A DNA stretch of 7,292 nucleotides from positions 1 to 7,292 of the forward strand of contig CAJBXY010000121.1 in assembly GCA_903959665.1 (NCBI GenBank), in the 5' to 3' direction. The DNA is from an uncultured Solirubrobacterales bacterium. GTDB lineage: Bacteria > Actinomycetota > Thermoleophilia > Solirubrobacterales > Solirubrobacteraceae. Shown here piece after piece: positions 1 to 7,157 of this stretch. Position 1 is the stretch's first letter, and the number at the start of each line of letters is the position of its first letter. Below the pieces are notes generated by a model. That model was not told the DNA's origin and searched no databases. It was given only the letters and a program-made list of their open reading frames with translations. Position numbers and translations under genes: made by a program.

Positions 1-661
1 ACGCCTGATTGACGTTGGCTACATCGAGCGTGAAGGCCGCGCGCTGGTACCAACCGAGAAGGGGATGAACGTCATTCGTCTGCTTGACGGCCATCCGCTG
101 ACTCAGCCGGCATTGACCGGCGAGTGGGAACATCGCCTCAGTGAGATTCAAGAGGGAACCGAAACGCGCAAGAAGTTCATGGCCGACATCAAAGAGTTCG
201 CGGTCGGCACGATCAGTGAGCTCGACACGAAGCTCAAGGACGTCAAGATTCCGCGCGCCAACCTCGGGCCCTGCCCGGTCTGCGGCGCCGACATCATCGA
301 AAATCGCAAGGGCTACTCGTGCTGGGCGCGTGAAGATCCAGGCTGCGGCTTCGTGATCTGGAAGGGCAAAGTTGGCAAGCAGCTGCCGGCGGCGATCGCG
401 CGCGAACTGATCACCACCGGCCGCACCGAAAAGCAGGTCGCCGGCTTCAAGGGCCGCAGCGGCCGCTCGTTCCGCGCGAAGCTGGCGCTGCAGCAATCCG
501 ATGAAGGCAAGTGGCGCGTTGAGTTCGACGAGGCCTGGGCGAAGGAGGGTGCGAAGGCGCCAGCCGCCGAGGACGCAACCGCCGACGCCGACGCAATCGC
601 CGAGGCCGAGGCCGCCAAGGCTGCAAAGACCGGCGGCGACTCCGCCGACGAGGCCGCTTGA
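1..661 (+). CDS. topB: DNA topoisomerase III-type (type IA), C-terminal part, 5'-truncated by the window edge
   Basis: Reading frame 2 is open from base 2 to a TGA at 659-661, giving 219 residues of a gene that begins upstream; the ATG at 65 is internal. Type IA topoisomerases relax or decatenate DNA by cutting one strand through an active-site tyrosine. The TOPRIM domain and that tyrosine lie outside the window. What is visible fits the family: 'GYIEREGRALVPTEKG' (fragment residues 6-21) and 'LTGEWEHRLSEI' (38-49) match the conserved end of the topoisomerase core. A four-cysteine zinc finger follows (C91-x2-C94, C107, C115), running into 'GFVIWKG' and 'GFKGRSGRSFRAKLAL', as in the C-terminal zinc domain of topoisomerase III. 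The last ~38 residues are rich in Ala, Asp and Glu and look disordered. The III subtype is preferred over topoisomerase I because of this finger and the 'LTGEWE' segment, but without the N-terminus it is not certain. Confidence 0.85.
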   Translation, partial: RLIDVGYIEREGRALVPTEKGMNVIRLLDGHPLTQPALTGEWEHRLSEIQEGTETRKKFMADIKEFAVGTISELDTKLKDVKIPRANLGPCPVCGADIIENRKGYSCWAREDPGCGFVIWKGKVGKQLPAAIARELITTGRTEKQVAGFKGRSGRSFRAKLALQQSDEGKWRVEFDEAWAKEGAKAPAAEDATADADAIAEAEAAKAAKTGGDSADEAA

Positions 662-665
662 GCCT

Positions 666-688
666 GCGCCCTAGGCGCGTCAGTTTTT
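666..688 (+). terminator. Possible weak intrinsic terminator after topB
   Basis: GCGCC (666-670) and GGCGC (674-678) form a 5-bp GC-only stem around a CTA loop, and a run of five T follows at 684-688. The stem is short and the T-run starts five bases after it, so termination may be weak or absent and addB could be partly co-transcribed with topB. It lies wholly in the 52-base gap between the two genes. Confidence 0.35.
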
Positions 689-713
689 CCCGGTCGGCGG
701 CGACCATCTTCTA

Positions 714-3700
714 GTGCCGCTGAAACTGATCACAGGGCCGGTTAACTCCGGCAAGGCCGACCTCGTGCTCTTTGAGGTCGGGGCTGCAGCAGACGCGGGG
801 CTCGATCCTGTGCTCGTCGCGCCAACCCTTGCCGACGCCGACCTGCTGCGCCGTGATCTCGCGCGGCGTGGCGTAACACACGCCGTGCGCGTAACCAGCT
901 TCCGTGGCCTTTGGGAGCTGATCGCGCGGCGCGCAGGGTTCGACCCGCGGCCGCTCTCCGCGTTCGTTCTGCAGCGGATCGCACGCGTCGTCGTCGATGA
1001 AACCCTCGCCAGCGGCCAGCTAGCGCTGCTCGAAGCTTCCGCCCAGAGCGACGGCTTCGCCGCAGCGCTCGCGGGTCTGGCGGACGAGCTCGGTGAGGTG
1101 CGAGCCACTCCTGCGCGCTTCGCTGAGGCAATGAATGCGTGGGACGCGAGTCCAGACGGCCGCGGCGGCTACGGCGCCGAGCTCGCGATCCTATTCCGCG
1201 CGTACCGAGAGCGACTCGAGGCGATCGGCGGGCGCGACGAATCTAGTTACGTCGCGGAGCTGCTCGACACGCTCGCGCAGGATCCGGGCCGCTGGCGTAA
1301 GACGCCGGTCGCGTTCTACGGCTTCGATGATTTCGAATTGCGCCAAGTCGACACGATCAGGATGCTCAGCGAGGCCGCCGATGCGCCGCTAACCGTTTCG
1401 TTTCCTTATGAGCAGCGCGCCGCCTTCGAAGGGCGAGAGCGGATCTTTGGCCAGCTGATCGAGCTGGCTGATGGCTCGGTGACCAACTGCGAGGCGAGCA
1501 AGCAGCACTATTTCGAGCCGAGCGCCGATGCGCTCTACTCGCTTGAGCGCGCACTCTTTGAGCTGGCTCCGGTCGAGATCGACCCGGGCCAAGCTGTGGA
1601 GCGCTTCGAAGCTGGCGGCGAGCGGGCTGAGATCGAGCTGGTCGCGGCCCGGGCTGCTGCGCTGATCGGCGCTGGCGCACCGCCGGAGCAGATCGCGGTC
1701 GCCGTTCGTGATCTAGATCAGTCGGCGCCGCTGATCGAGGAGGTTTTCGCCGCTGCCAACGTCGCGATCGCGATCCGCAAGCGGGTCAAGATTGGGCACA
1801 CGGCTCTCGTGCGAGGAATTCTTGCCTTGCTCTCGTGCGCGCTCTGCGAGGACCCCCAGTCGGTGAAGTCGGGCGCTCTTGTCGTCGCGCTGATCGGCTG
1901 GCTCAGGACGCCCGGCGCCAGCGACGCGAACTACTCCTGGCAGATCGACCGCTTGGAGCGCGAAAGGATGCGCGGCGGCCTAACCAGCCTGGCCGAGGCC
2001 GAGCTGAAGTGGCTCGAAATCACTGGTTTTGATGCGAACTACGCGCTCGAGTCGCTCCGCTCAGCCTTCGCTGAGGGTGAGCAGGCCGGTTACAGGCGGG
2101 CAGCCGAGCTCGCCCGCCGCGTGCTCGCCAGCAGTACCGGCAGCGGCGAAGGGGACGCGCCGATCCTTGACCGCGAACAGCAGCTCAATGCTGAGGCGCT
2201 CGGCGATCTGATCGTCGCGTTCGATGAGCTCGATTGGCTCGTCGAGAAGCAAAGCGCCTTCGCGCCGGAGCTTCACCGAATGCTCAAAGAGCTTTCCGAT
2301 CGCGAGCTTTCCGTCGGCGAGTCGCTTGCCGCGGGGGCCGTCAGCGTCGCCTTGCCGCTCTCGCTGCGCGCGCGCCGCGTCGAGACGTTGATCGTCGCGA
2401 GAATGCAGGAGGGCCTCTTCCCCCAGCGGGGAGCGGAAGACCCATTTCTTGACGATGCTGCGCGGCGCAGCATCAACCGGGCAGCGCTCGACGCTGGCTT
2501 GAGCGCGCTCTGGCCTAGTAGCCCGCCCGATCGGATTGCCGCCGAGCGGCATCTGCTTCACGCGCTGCTTTCGCGGGCAACGAAGCTGCTGATTTACAGC
2601 CATCACGTCCGCACCGACGCCGGCGACGCGGCTAACGCTTCGCTCTTCCTTGACGACATTGAGGATCTTTTCGAGCCGCAGCCGGATCTTTTCAAGCGCG
2701 CGCTCGGTCAGATCGACTGGCCCGGCGATGACCGGCGTCTGGCCCCGAGCGACTACCAGTTAGCGCTGGCCGCATTGCCGTCGCTGAGGGCGCCGGAGCA
2801 GCCCTATCAGCTCTCCAGCCCGGAGGCGATCGAGGCCCTGAGCGCTCGCGGAGTTTGGTCGGCGACCTCGCTTGAGCGGTACCTGCGCTGCCGTATGGCC
2901 TGGCTGGTCAACAACTTCCTACGACCGAGGGACCTCGAACCGGACGCCGACCAGCTCGCCTATGGGGGCGCTGTTCACAAGCTGCTCCAGAGGCTCTTCG
3001 AGCGCCTGCACAAAGATGGCACGCGGCTTACCGATGCAACGCTCAGCGATGCGCTTGAGCTGATCGATCCGATCCTCGCAGGGATCGAACCCTTCTTTGC
3101 CGACCCACTAAAGGAACAGATTCAGCGCCGCGGCATCAAGCGAGCCGTCGCGGCCTACCTCTCAGAGGCGGCAGTCTCTGGCTCAGAGTTCACGCCAGAT
3201 GACTTTGAGCTGAGTTTCGGAATGCTCGGCGAAGAGCCAGCCGACCTCGGCGACGGGCTCGTCCTTAGCGGCAAGATCGATCGCGTCGACGTTCACGGCG
3301 ATCAGGCAATCATCATCGACTACAAGACTGGATCGGTTTCGAAGAATTGGCCTGCGGCCAAGTGGATCTCAGAGGGCGTGATCCAGAACGCCCTCTACGC
3401 ACTCGTCTACGGGGCGCGAAACCCGAAGGGCGACGTTGTGGGCGCGCTCTATCAGCCGGTTCGCGTAGGTAAACCCGATGATGCACGGCCGCGCGGCGCG
3501 CTTGTTCGCGAAGCCGACGAGGAACGTTCAAGGATTGTTCGAACCGACCGCATCGACGAGGATCAGTTTGCCGAGTTGCTGCTTGAAGCGCGGGCACTCG
3601 CGGTCGAGGCGGTCAAAGCGATCGGCCGCGGTGAGCTCCAGCCCCAGGACCCGAAAAAGTGTTCATATAGTCGCGATGGCGGTTGCGCCTTCCCGGGGAT

Positions 3701-3719
3701 CTGCAGGAGCAAACCGTGA
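714..3719 (+). CDS. addB: AddB-type subunit of an AddAB helicase-nuclease, PD-(D/E)XK nuclease
   Basis: This 1001-residue protein is the likely AddB partner in double-strand-break resection. GTG 714 is the only plausible start: the in-frame region upstream has no start codon before the TAG at 672, and the first conserved strand begins at residue 3. No clear ribosome binding site is visible. The N-terminus holds a P-loop-like 'GPVNSGKA' (8-15) that ends in Ala instead of Ser/Thr. 'FYGFDDFELRQ' (201-211) matches the decayed Walker B region of AddB proteins. 'QIAVAVRD' (326-333) and 'VETLIVARMQEGLFP' (556-570) match the non-motor helicase core. 'ERHLLHALLSRA' (611-622) resembles a degenerate motif VI. 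The nuclease domain has H755, D856, D869-Y-K871 and Q891-xxx-Y895, so it should be active. C726, C983, C991 and C997 match the iron-sulfur staple of AddB, with a wide C-x7-C-x5-C spacing. The addA start overlaps its stop codon. An AdnA-like assignment is less likely because the motor motifs are missing. Confidence 0.88.
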   Translation: MPLKLITGPVNSGKADLVLFEVGAAADAGLDPVLVAPTLADADLLRRDLARRGVTHAVRVTSFRGLWELIARRAGFDPRPLSAFVLQRIARVVVDETLASGQLALLEASAQSDGFAAALAGLADELGEVRATPARFAEAMNAWDASPDGRGGYGAELAILFRAYRERLEAIGGRDESSYVAELLDTLAQDPGRWRKTPVAFYGFDDFELRQVDTIRMLSEAADAPLTVSFPYEQRAAFEGRERIFGQLIELADGSVTNCEASKQHYFEPSADALYSLERALFELAPVEIDPGQAVERFEAGGERAEIELVAARAAALIGAGAPPEQIAVAVRDLDQSAPLIEEVFAAANVAIAIRKRVKIGHTALVRGILALLSCALCEDPQSVKSGALVVALIGWLRTPGASDANYSWQIDRLERERMRGGLTSLAEAELKWLEITGFDANYALESLRSAFAEGEQAGYRRAAELARRVLASSTGSGEGDAPILDREQQLNAEALGDLIVAFDELDWLVEKQSAFAPELHRMLKELSDRELSVGESLAAGAVSVALPLSLRARRVETLIVARMQEGLFPQRGAEDPFLDDAARRSINRAALDAGLSALWPSSPPDRIAAERHLLHALLSRATKLLIYSHHVRTDAGDAANASLFLDDIEDLFEPQPDLFKRALGQIDWPGDDRRLAPSDYQLALAALPSLRAPEQPYQLSSPEAIEALSARGVWSATSLERYLRCRMAWLVNNFLRPRDLEPDADQLAYGGAVHKLLQRLFERLHKDGTRLTDATLSDALELIDPILAGIEPFFADPLKEQIQRRGIKRAVAAYLSEAAVSGSEFTPDDFELSFGMLGEEPADLGDGLVLSGKIDRVDVHGDQAIIIDYKTGSVSKNWPAAKWISEGVIQNALYALVYGARNPKGDVVGALYQPVRVGKPDDARPRGALVREADEERSRIVRTDRIDEDQFAELLLEARALAVEAVKAIGRGELQPQDPKKCSYSRDGGCAFPGICRSKP
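3705..3709 (+). promoter_or_regulatory. Shine-Dalgarno sequence of addA, inside the end of addB
   Basis: AGGAG lies six bases before the GTG at 3716, which is ideal spacing. That GTG shares GTGA (3716-3719) with the addB stop codon. The site decides the addA start in favour of 3716 over the in-frame ATG at 3683, which lies 34 bases inside addB and has no comparable upstream signal. The overlap points to translational coupling and near-equal production of the two subunits. Confidence 0.85.
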
Positions 3720-6700
3720 GCGCCAGCGAGCAGCCAGCACAGCTCTACGACGGTGAGCTGATGCTCGGCCCCCACGGCGAGCTGAACGCCGAACAGGTAG
3801 CCGCGACGCTGGAGCGTGAGCGGCCGCTGCTGCTTGAAGCCAGTGCCGGCGCCGGCAAGACACTCGTGCTCGTCGAGCGGTTCGTCCGCGATGTCCTTGA
3901 GGGCGACAGCGACGGCCATCTGCTGGAGTGCGATCAGATCCTTGCGATCACCTTCACCCGCAAAGCGGCGGCCGAACTGCGAGAACGTATCCGTCGCCGC
4001 TTCGCTGAACTCGCGCCCGGGAATCAAAGGGCGCGAGAGGCAGTCGCCGCGCTCGACGGGGCTTGGATCTCGACGATCGATGGCTTCTGCGCTCGGTTGC
4101 TAAGGCGCCATGCGTTGCTCGTCGGTGTAGACCCATCGTTCGTTGTCATCGATGAGGTCGATCTGATCGGTTATCGCAACGCTGCATTTGGTGAGGCGGC
4201 GGAACGAGTGCTCAGCGGCGACCGCGCGGACCAAGCGCTCGAATTGTTCGCGGCCGACTGGTACGACAAGCTGAAGACGGAGATCACGCGCATCTACGAT
4301 CAGATGCGCAGCGCAGGAAACAGTTCCCCGCGGCTGGGCAAAGTTGAGGATGGCAGCGATCACGAAGGCTGGGTGACGCTGCTCGATGAACTGCTCGTCG
4401 CCTATGGCGAACAGTTCGCAGCACTCAAGCGCGCCGACGGTGGTTGCGATTTCGCCGACGTTGTCTTCGCGGCGCGGGATCTTCTCGTTGACCACCCAGC
4501 GGTCGCTGCGAGCTACCGGGAATCCTTCAAGCGGATCCTGATTGACGAATTTCAGGACACCAACGGTCTTCAGCTCGAGCTCTTTGAAGCACTTGGAATA
4601 TCGGCTCGCTTTCAGGTAGGCGACCCACTGCAGGCGATTTACGGCTGGCGGCACGCCGACCTCCAGCTCTTCATCGATGCAGCTCTGGCACACGAGCTGG
4701 ACGGCCGCCGCCTGCGCCAGACCCACAACTACCGCTCTCGCCCTGAGATCTTGCAGGTGATCAACGCTGCATTCTCGGAGGTTCACGTCGCAAGCGGGGT
4801 CGAATGGACTGCGATCGCCGGTGGTAGCGACGACGAGCCGGTAGGCGATCCTCCTTACGTAGAACTGCTTTTCACCGATTCGGTTGCTTGGAAAGGCGAT
4901 GATCTCGCCGGCGACAGAGCCGAGGCACGCCTGGTCGCCAGTCGCATCAAGCGACTGATCGACAGCGGTGAAGCCGGTCAGGGTGAGGTCGTTGTTCTGA
5001 TGGAGAGTCGCTCGGCGATGTCGACCTACCGCGAAGAGCTGTTGCGGCTCGGGCTCGACGCCGTCTCCGATGGAGGCGAGAACTGGTGGCAGCGGATCGA
5101 AGTTGTTGATCTTCTTGCCCATCTTCGTCTGCTCGCCAATCGGGCAGACGAAGGAAGCCTCCTCGCCGCGCTGCGTTCGCCGCTCTGCGCGATCGGCCTC
5201 GACGCGCTGGCGTTGATCGGAGGCGAGAAGGCGCGCGATCAGGTCCGAAGCATGGACCAGGCCTTCGAGAACTGCGCCGCGCTCGAGCGCGAACCGGGAT
5301 CGCCAGCCGCGGCGATCTGCTCAGCCGATCATCAGAAGTTGATCGCCTACCGCCAGCTGCTTCGTGACTGGACCCCGTTGGCTCGCGAGCTGTCGGTTGG
5401 CGATCTGCTGGAGCAGGTGATCGACTCCAGCAGCTATGCCGCGATCCTCCTGGCTGGAGAGGACGGCGAGCAGAAGCTGGCGAATGTGCGCCAGCTCGCG
5501 GCGATGGCGCACGCTTGGGATCTGCGCCATGGAGCTAGCTTGAGGGCCTTCCTGGCTTGGGTCGATGAGGCCTCCGGCCCGTCGTCGCAGGAGACCGATG
5601 CTCCGGTTGGCGGGGCAATCGACACAGACGGTAAGCCAGATCCAGACGGCCCGGTCCGTCTGATGACGATCCATGCCTCGAAGGGCCTTGAATATCCGGT
5701 CGTTGTGGTCCCCAGGCTTGGCGGTGGTGTGAGGCGCGACGACGCGATGATCCGCGTTGAGGGCAATCAAGTTTCCTGTTCGCTGAAGGCTGCCGGCAGC
5801 GATGGAAACCCCGCTGCGATCGGACCGTACGAGGAGATGAAGGCGGCCGCGGAGTTGAAGGGGCATTACGAGCGCAGGCGAAAAATTCATGTAGCGATCA
5901 CGCGCGCCGAGCGCCGGCTGATTCTCTCCGGCACGGGGAAGAGTTCCGGCCCATGGAACGTCGACGAAACAGCGACTCGCTCCGGCTGTCTGAGCTGGAT
6001 GATTCCGGGGCTGCTCGGCACCAACGCGGTGGAGATCCTCGAGCAGGGGGGCGAGCAGGTAATCAAAGTTGAGGGCGACGGTGCCGCCGGGCTGCTGCAA
6101 CTTGTCGTCAGCGTGCCGGAACGGGCAGGCGAGCTATTTGAGGAGCCGCCGCGCTCGGAGACCGAGGCCTCCGACGGCCAAGAGATCCAGTTTCCGAAGC
6201 TGCCGGACGCCGCTGCGCCATCGATTCCAGTGCCCGCGACGATCAGCTATTCGCAGCTTTCGCGGCTCGCGGAATGTTCCTACCGCTGGTATCTGGAGCG
6301 CGTTGTTGGGTTGCCTGCTCGCGAGGAGGACAGCTCGAAAGATGATTCAAGAGGAGCTCGGGCACGCGGCACCTTGACCCACCAACTGCTTGAGATGCTG
6401 ACCTTCGAGAAGCCAGAGAGAATCCCCAGCGACGACGAGATCAAGGCTGCCGCGCGGACCGTCGACGGCGCGCGCAGCGATCGTGACGCAATCGGCGACC
6501 AGCGCGAGATGCTCGAAGCGTTCGTTGCGAGTTCGCTCTGGGCTGAGCTCGCAGAGGCAAAGAAGGTTGAGCGCGAGAGCAACTTCTCGATTGAGATCGT
6601 TGCTGACGACAACACTCTGCCCGTCCTCACTGGAGCGATCGATGTGATCGCGCAGCTCGATTCGGCAGCGACGCTCGTAGTTGACTACAAGACCGACAGC

Positions 6701-7042
6701 GTCGGGAAAGACGAGGATCTCAGCGTCAAGGTTGAGGAGCGCTATCACCTTCAGCGAGACGCATACGCGCTGGCAGCGCTTCGACGCGGAGCCAGTGAAG
6801 TTGAGGTTGTCTACTACTTCCTCGCGCGGCCCGATGAGCGCATCAGTGCGACGTTTACGCGCGCTGAGGAGGCGGCGCTCGAGCAGCGGCTGCGCGAAGC
6901 GGCGATGCAGCTGACTGGGTCCGAATTCCCGGTTAGCGCTGCTCCGCACCGTGGGCTATGCCGCGGCTGCCCGGGGAGGCCTGTCGGCAGCGCCGCCGGG
7001 CTCTGCTCGCACAGCGAAGCTGAGACCAGCCGCGCGCGCTAG
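3716..7042 (+). CDS. addA: AddA-type UvrD-family helicase-nuclease, motor subunit of AddAB
   Basis: This 1108-residue SF1A helicase with a C-terminal nuclease should be the ATP-driven motor that unwinds and degrades broken DNA ends so that RecA can load. From GTG 3716, the motifs in order are: Q-motif 'LNAEQ' (23-27), Walker A 'ASAGAGKT' (42-49), motif Ia 'ITFTRKAAAELRERI' (78-92), 'STIDGFCARLL' (119-129), Walker B 'LIDEFQDT' (275-282), motif III 'VGDPLQAIYGWR' (301-312), motif IV 'THNYRS' (336-341), motif V 'TIHASKGLEYPVVVVP' (651-666) and motif VI 'VAITRAERRL' (726-735). All key residues are intact, so the motor should be active. The nuclease domain runs from about 842 with H889, D976, D990-Y-K992 and Q1013-xxx-Y1017. 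C854, C1082, C1085 and C1097 frame it in an iron-sulfur-staple pattern, which Bacillus AddA lacks to my knowledge. Length is typical of AddA. The order addB-addA matches Bacillus. AdnB is the main alternative name, but the partner looks like AddB. Confidence 0.92.
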   Translation: MSASEQPAQLYDGELMLGPHGELNAEQVAATLERERPLLLEASAGAGKTLVLVERFVRDVLEGDSDGHLLECDQILAITFTRKAAAELRERIRRRFAELAPGNQRAREAVAALDGAWISTIDGFCARLLRRHALLVGVDPSFVVIDEVDLIGYRNAAFGEAAERVLSGDRADQALELFAADWYDKLKTEITRIYDQMRSAGNSSPRLGKVEDGSDHEGWVTLLDELLVAYGEQFAALKRADGGCDFADVVFAARDLLVDHPAVAASYRESFKRILIDEFQDTNGLQLELFEALGISARFQVGDPLQAIYGWRHADLQLFIDAALAHELDGRRLRQTHNYRSRPEILQVINAAFSEVHVASGVEWTAIAGGSDDEPVGDPPYVELLFTDSVAWKGDDLAGDRAEARLVASRIKRLIDSGEAGQGEVVVLMESRSAMSTYREELLRLGLDAVSDGGENWWQRIEVVDLLAHLRLLANRADEGSLLAALRSPLCAIGLDALALIGGEKARDQVRSMDQAFENCAALEREPGSPAAAICSADHQKLIAYRQLLRDWTPLARELSVGDLLEQVIDSSSYAAILLAGEDGEQKLANVRQLAAMAHAWDLRHGASLRAFLAWVDEASGPSSQETDAPVGGAIDTDGKPDPDGPVRLMTIHASKGLEYPVVVVPRLGGGVRRDDAMIRVEGNQVSCSLKAAGSDGNPAAIGPYEEMKAAAELKGHYERRRKIHVAITRAERRLILSGTGKSSGPWNVDETATRSGCLSWMIPGLLGTNAVEILEQGGEQVIKVEGDGAAGLLQLVVSVPERAGELFEEPPRSETEASDGQEIQFPKLPDAAAPSIPVPATISYSQLSRLAECSYRWYLERVVGLPAREEDSSKDDSRGARARGTLTHQLLEMLTFEKPERIPSDDEIKAAARTVDGARSDRDAIGDQREMLEAFVASSLWAELAEAKKVERESNFSIEIVADDNTLPVLTGAIDVIAQLDSAATLVVDYKTDSVGKDEDLSVKVEERYHLQRDAYALAALRRGASEVEVVYYFLARPDERISATFTRAEEAALEQRLREAAMQLTGSEFPVSAAPHRGLCRGCPGRPVGSAAGLCSHSEAETSRAR

Positions 7043-7078
7043 GGCGGTGGGCGCCGAAACGGCGCAGCGGCAGCCCTA
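7040..7078 (+). terminator. GC-rich hairpin at the addA stop, possible terminator without a T-run
   Basis: An outer 6-bp stem TAGGGC (7040-7045) / GCCCTA (7073-7078) encloses a perfect inner 6-bp stem GCGCCG (7051-7056) / CGGCGC (7060-7065) with an AAA loop. The addA TAG is part of the outer stem. Five A, not T, follow the hairpin (7078-7082), so it is not a textbook intrinsic terminator on the + strand. Terminators lacking a U-tail have been proposed in actinobacteria, and the position between two functionally unrelated genes fits a transcript end. It could also protect the 3' end of the mRNA. Confidence 0.45.
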
Positions 7079-7096
7079 AAAACCGCTTCCTGCCAC

Positions 7097-7102
7097 TAGA
7101 AT
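7097..7102 (+). promoter_or_regulatory. Candidate -10 element for gltB
   Basis: TAGAAT differs from the TATAAT consensus at one position and stands out in an otherwise GC-rich gap. It lies 55 bases before the preferred gltB ATG, leaving room for a 5' leader of about 50 bases. No convincing -35 hexamer is visible at the usual 16-18 base spacing (around 7073-7081), so this is only a suggestion. Confidence 0.3.
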
Positions 7103-7157
7103 GCTCACTTCGCTTCGGGGTTGGCGGATGACGCGCTGCCCGCGGCGGTTTAGAGCA

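Noticed and set aside
65..67. ATG at 65 as the start of a separate small zinc-finger protein
   Set aside because: The frame is open to the window start, and the residues before the ATG ('GYIEREGRALVPTEKG') are conserved topoisomerase sequence, so the ATG is internal.
545..645. GCCGAC/GCCGAG repeats as a tandem repeat or CRISPR-like array
   Set aside because: The repeats are short, imperfect and in frame, and are explained by an Ala/Asp/Glu-rich protein tail. There are no spacers.
3683..3715. ATG at 3683 as the addA start
   Set aside because: It would extend addA 11 codons further into addB with no Shine-Dalgarno sequence. The GTG at 3716 has AGGAG at ideal spacing and the usual stop/start overlap.
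4100..5122. 340-codon open frame on the minus strand
   Set aside because: It lies entirely opposite conserved addA helicase motifs (Walker B, motifs III and IV). Its translation shows no recognisable domain, as expected for an antisense shadow in high-GC DNA.
5321..6100. 259-codon open frame on the minus strand
   Set aside because: It is opposite addA motifs V and VI and has no recognisable family or ribosome binding context.
6347..6949. 200-codon open frame on the minus strand
   Set aside because: It is opposite the conserved addA nuclease residues and is explained by codon bias of the real gene.
714..7042. Anti-phage defence island built around the helicase-nuclease
   Set aside because: Both proteins match the housekeeping AddAB pair in motif content, length and order. 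The neighbours are a topoisomerase and glutamate synthase, with no integrase, toxin or other defence gene in view.
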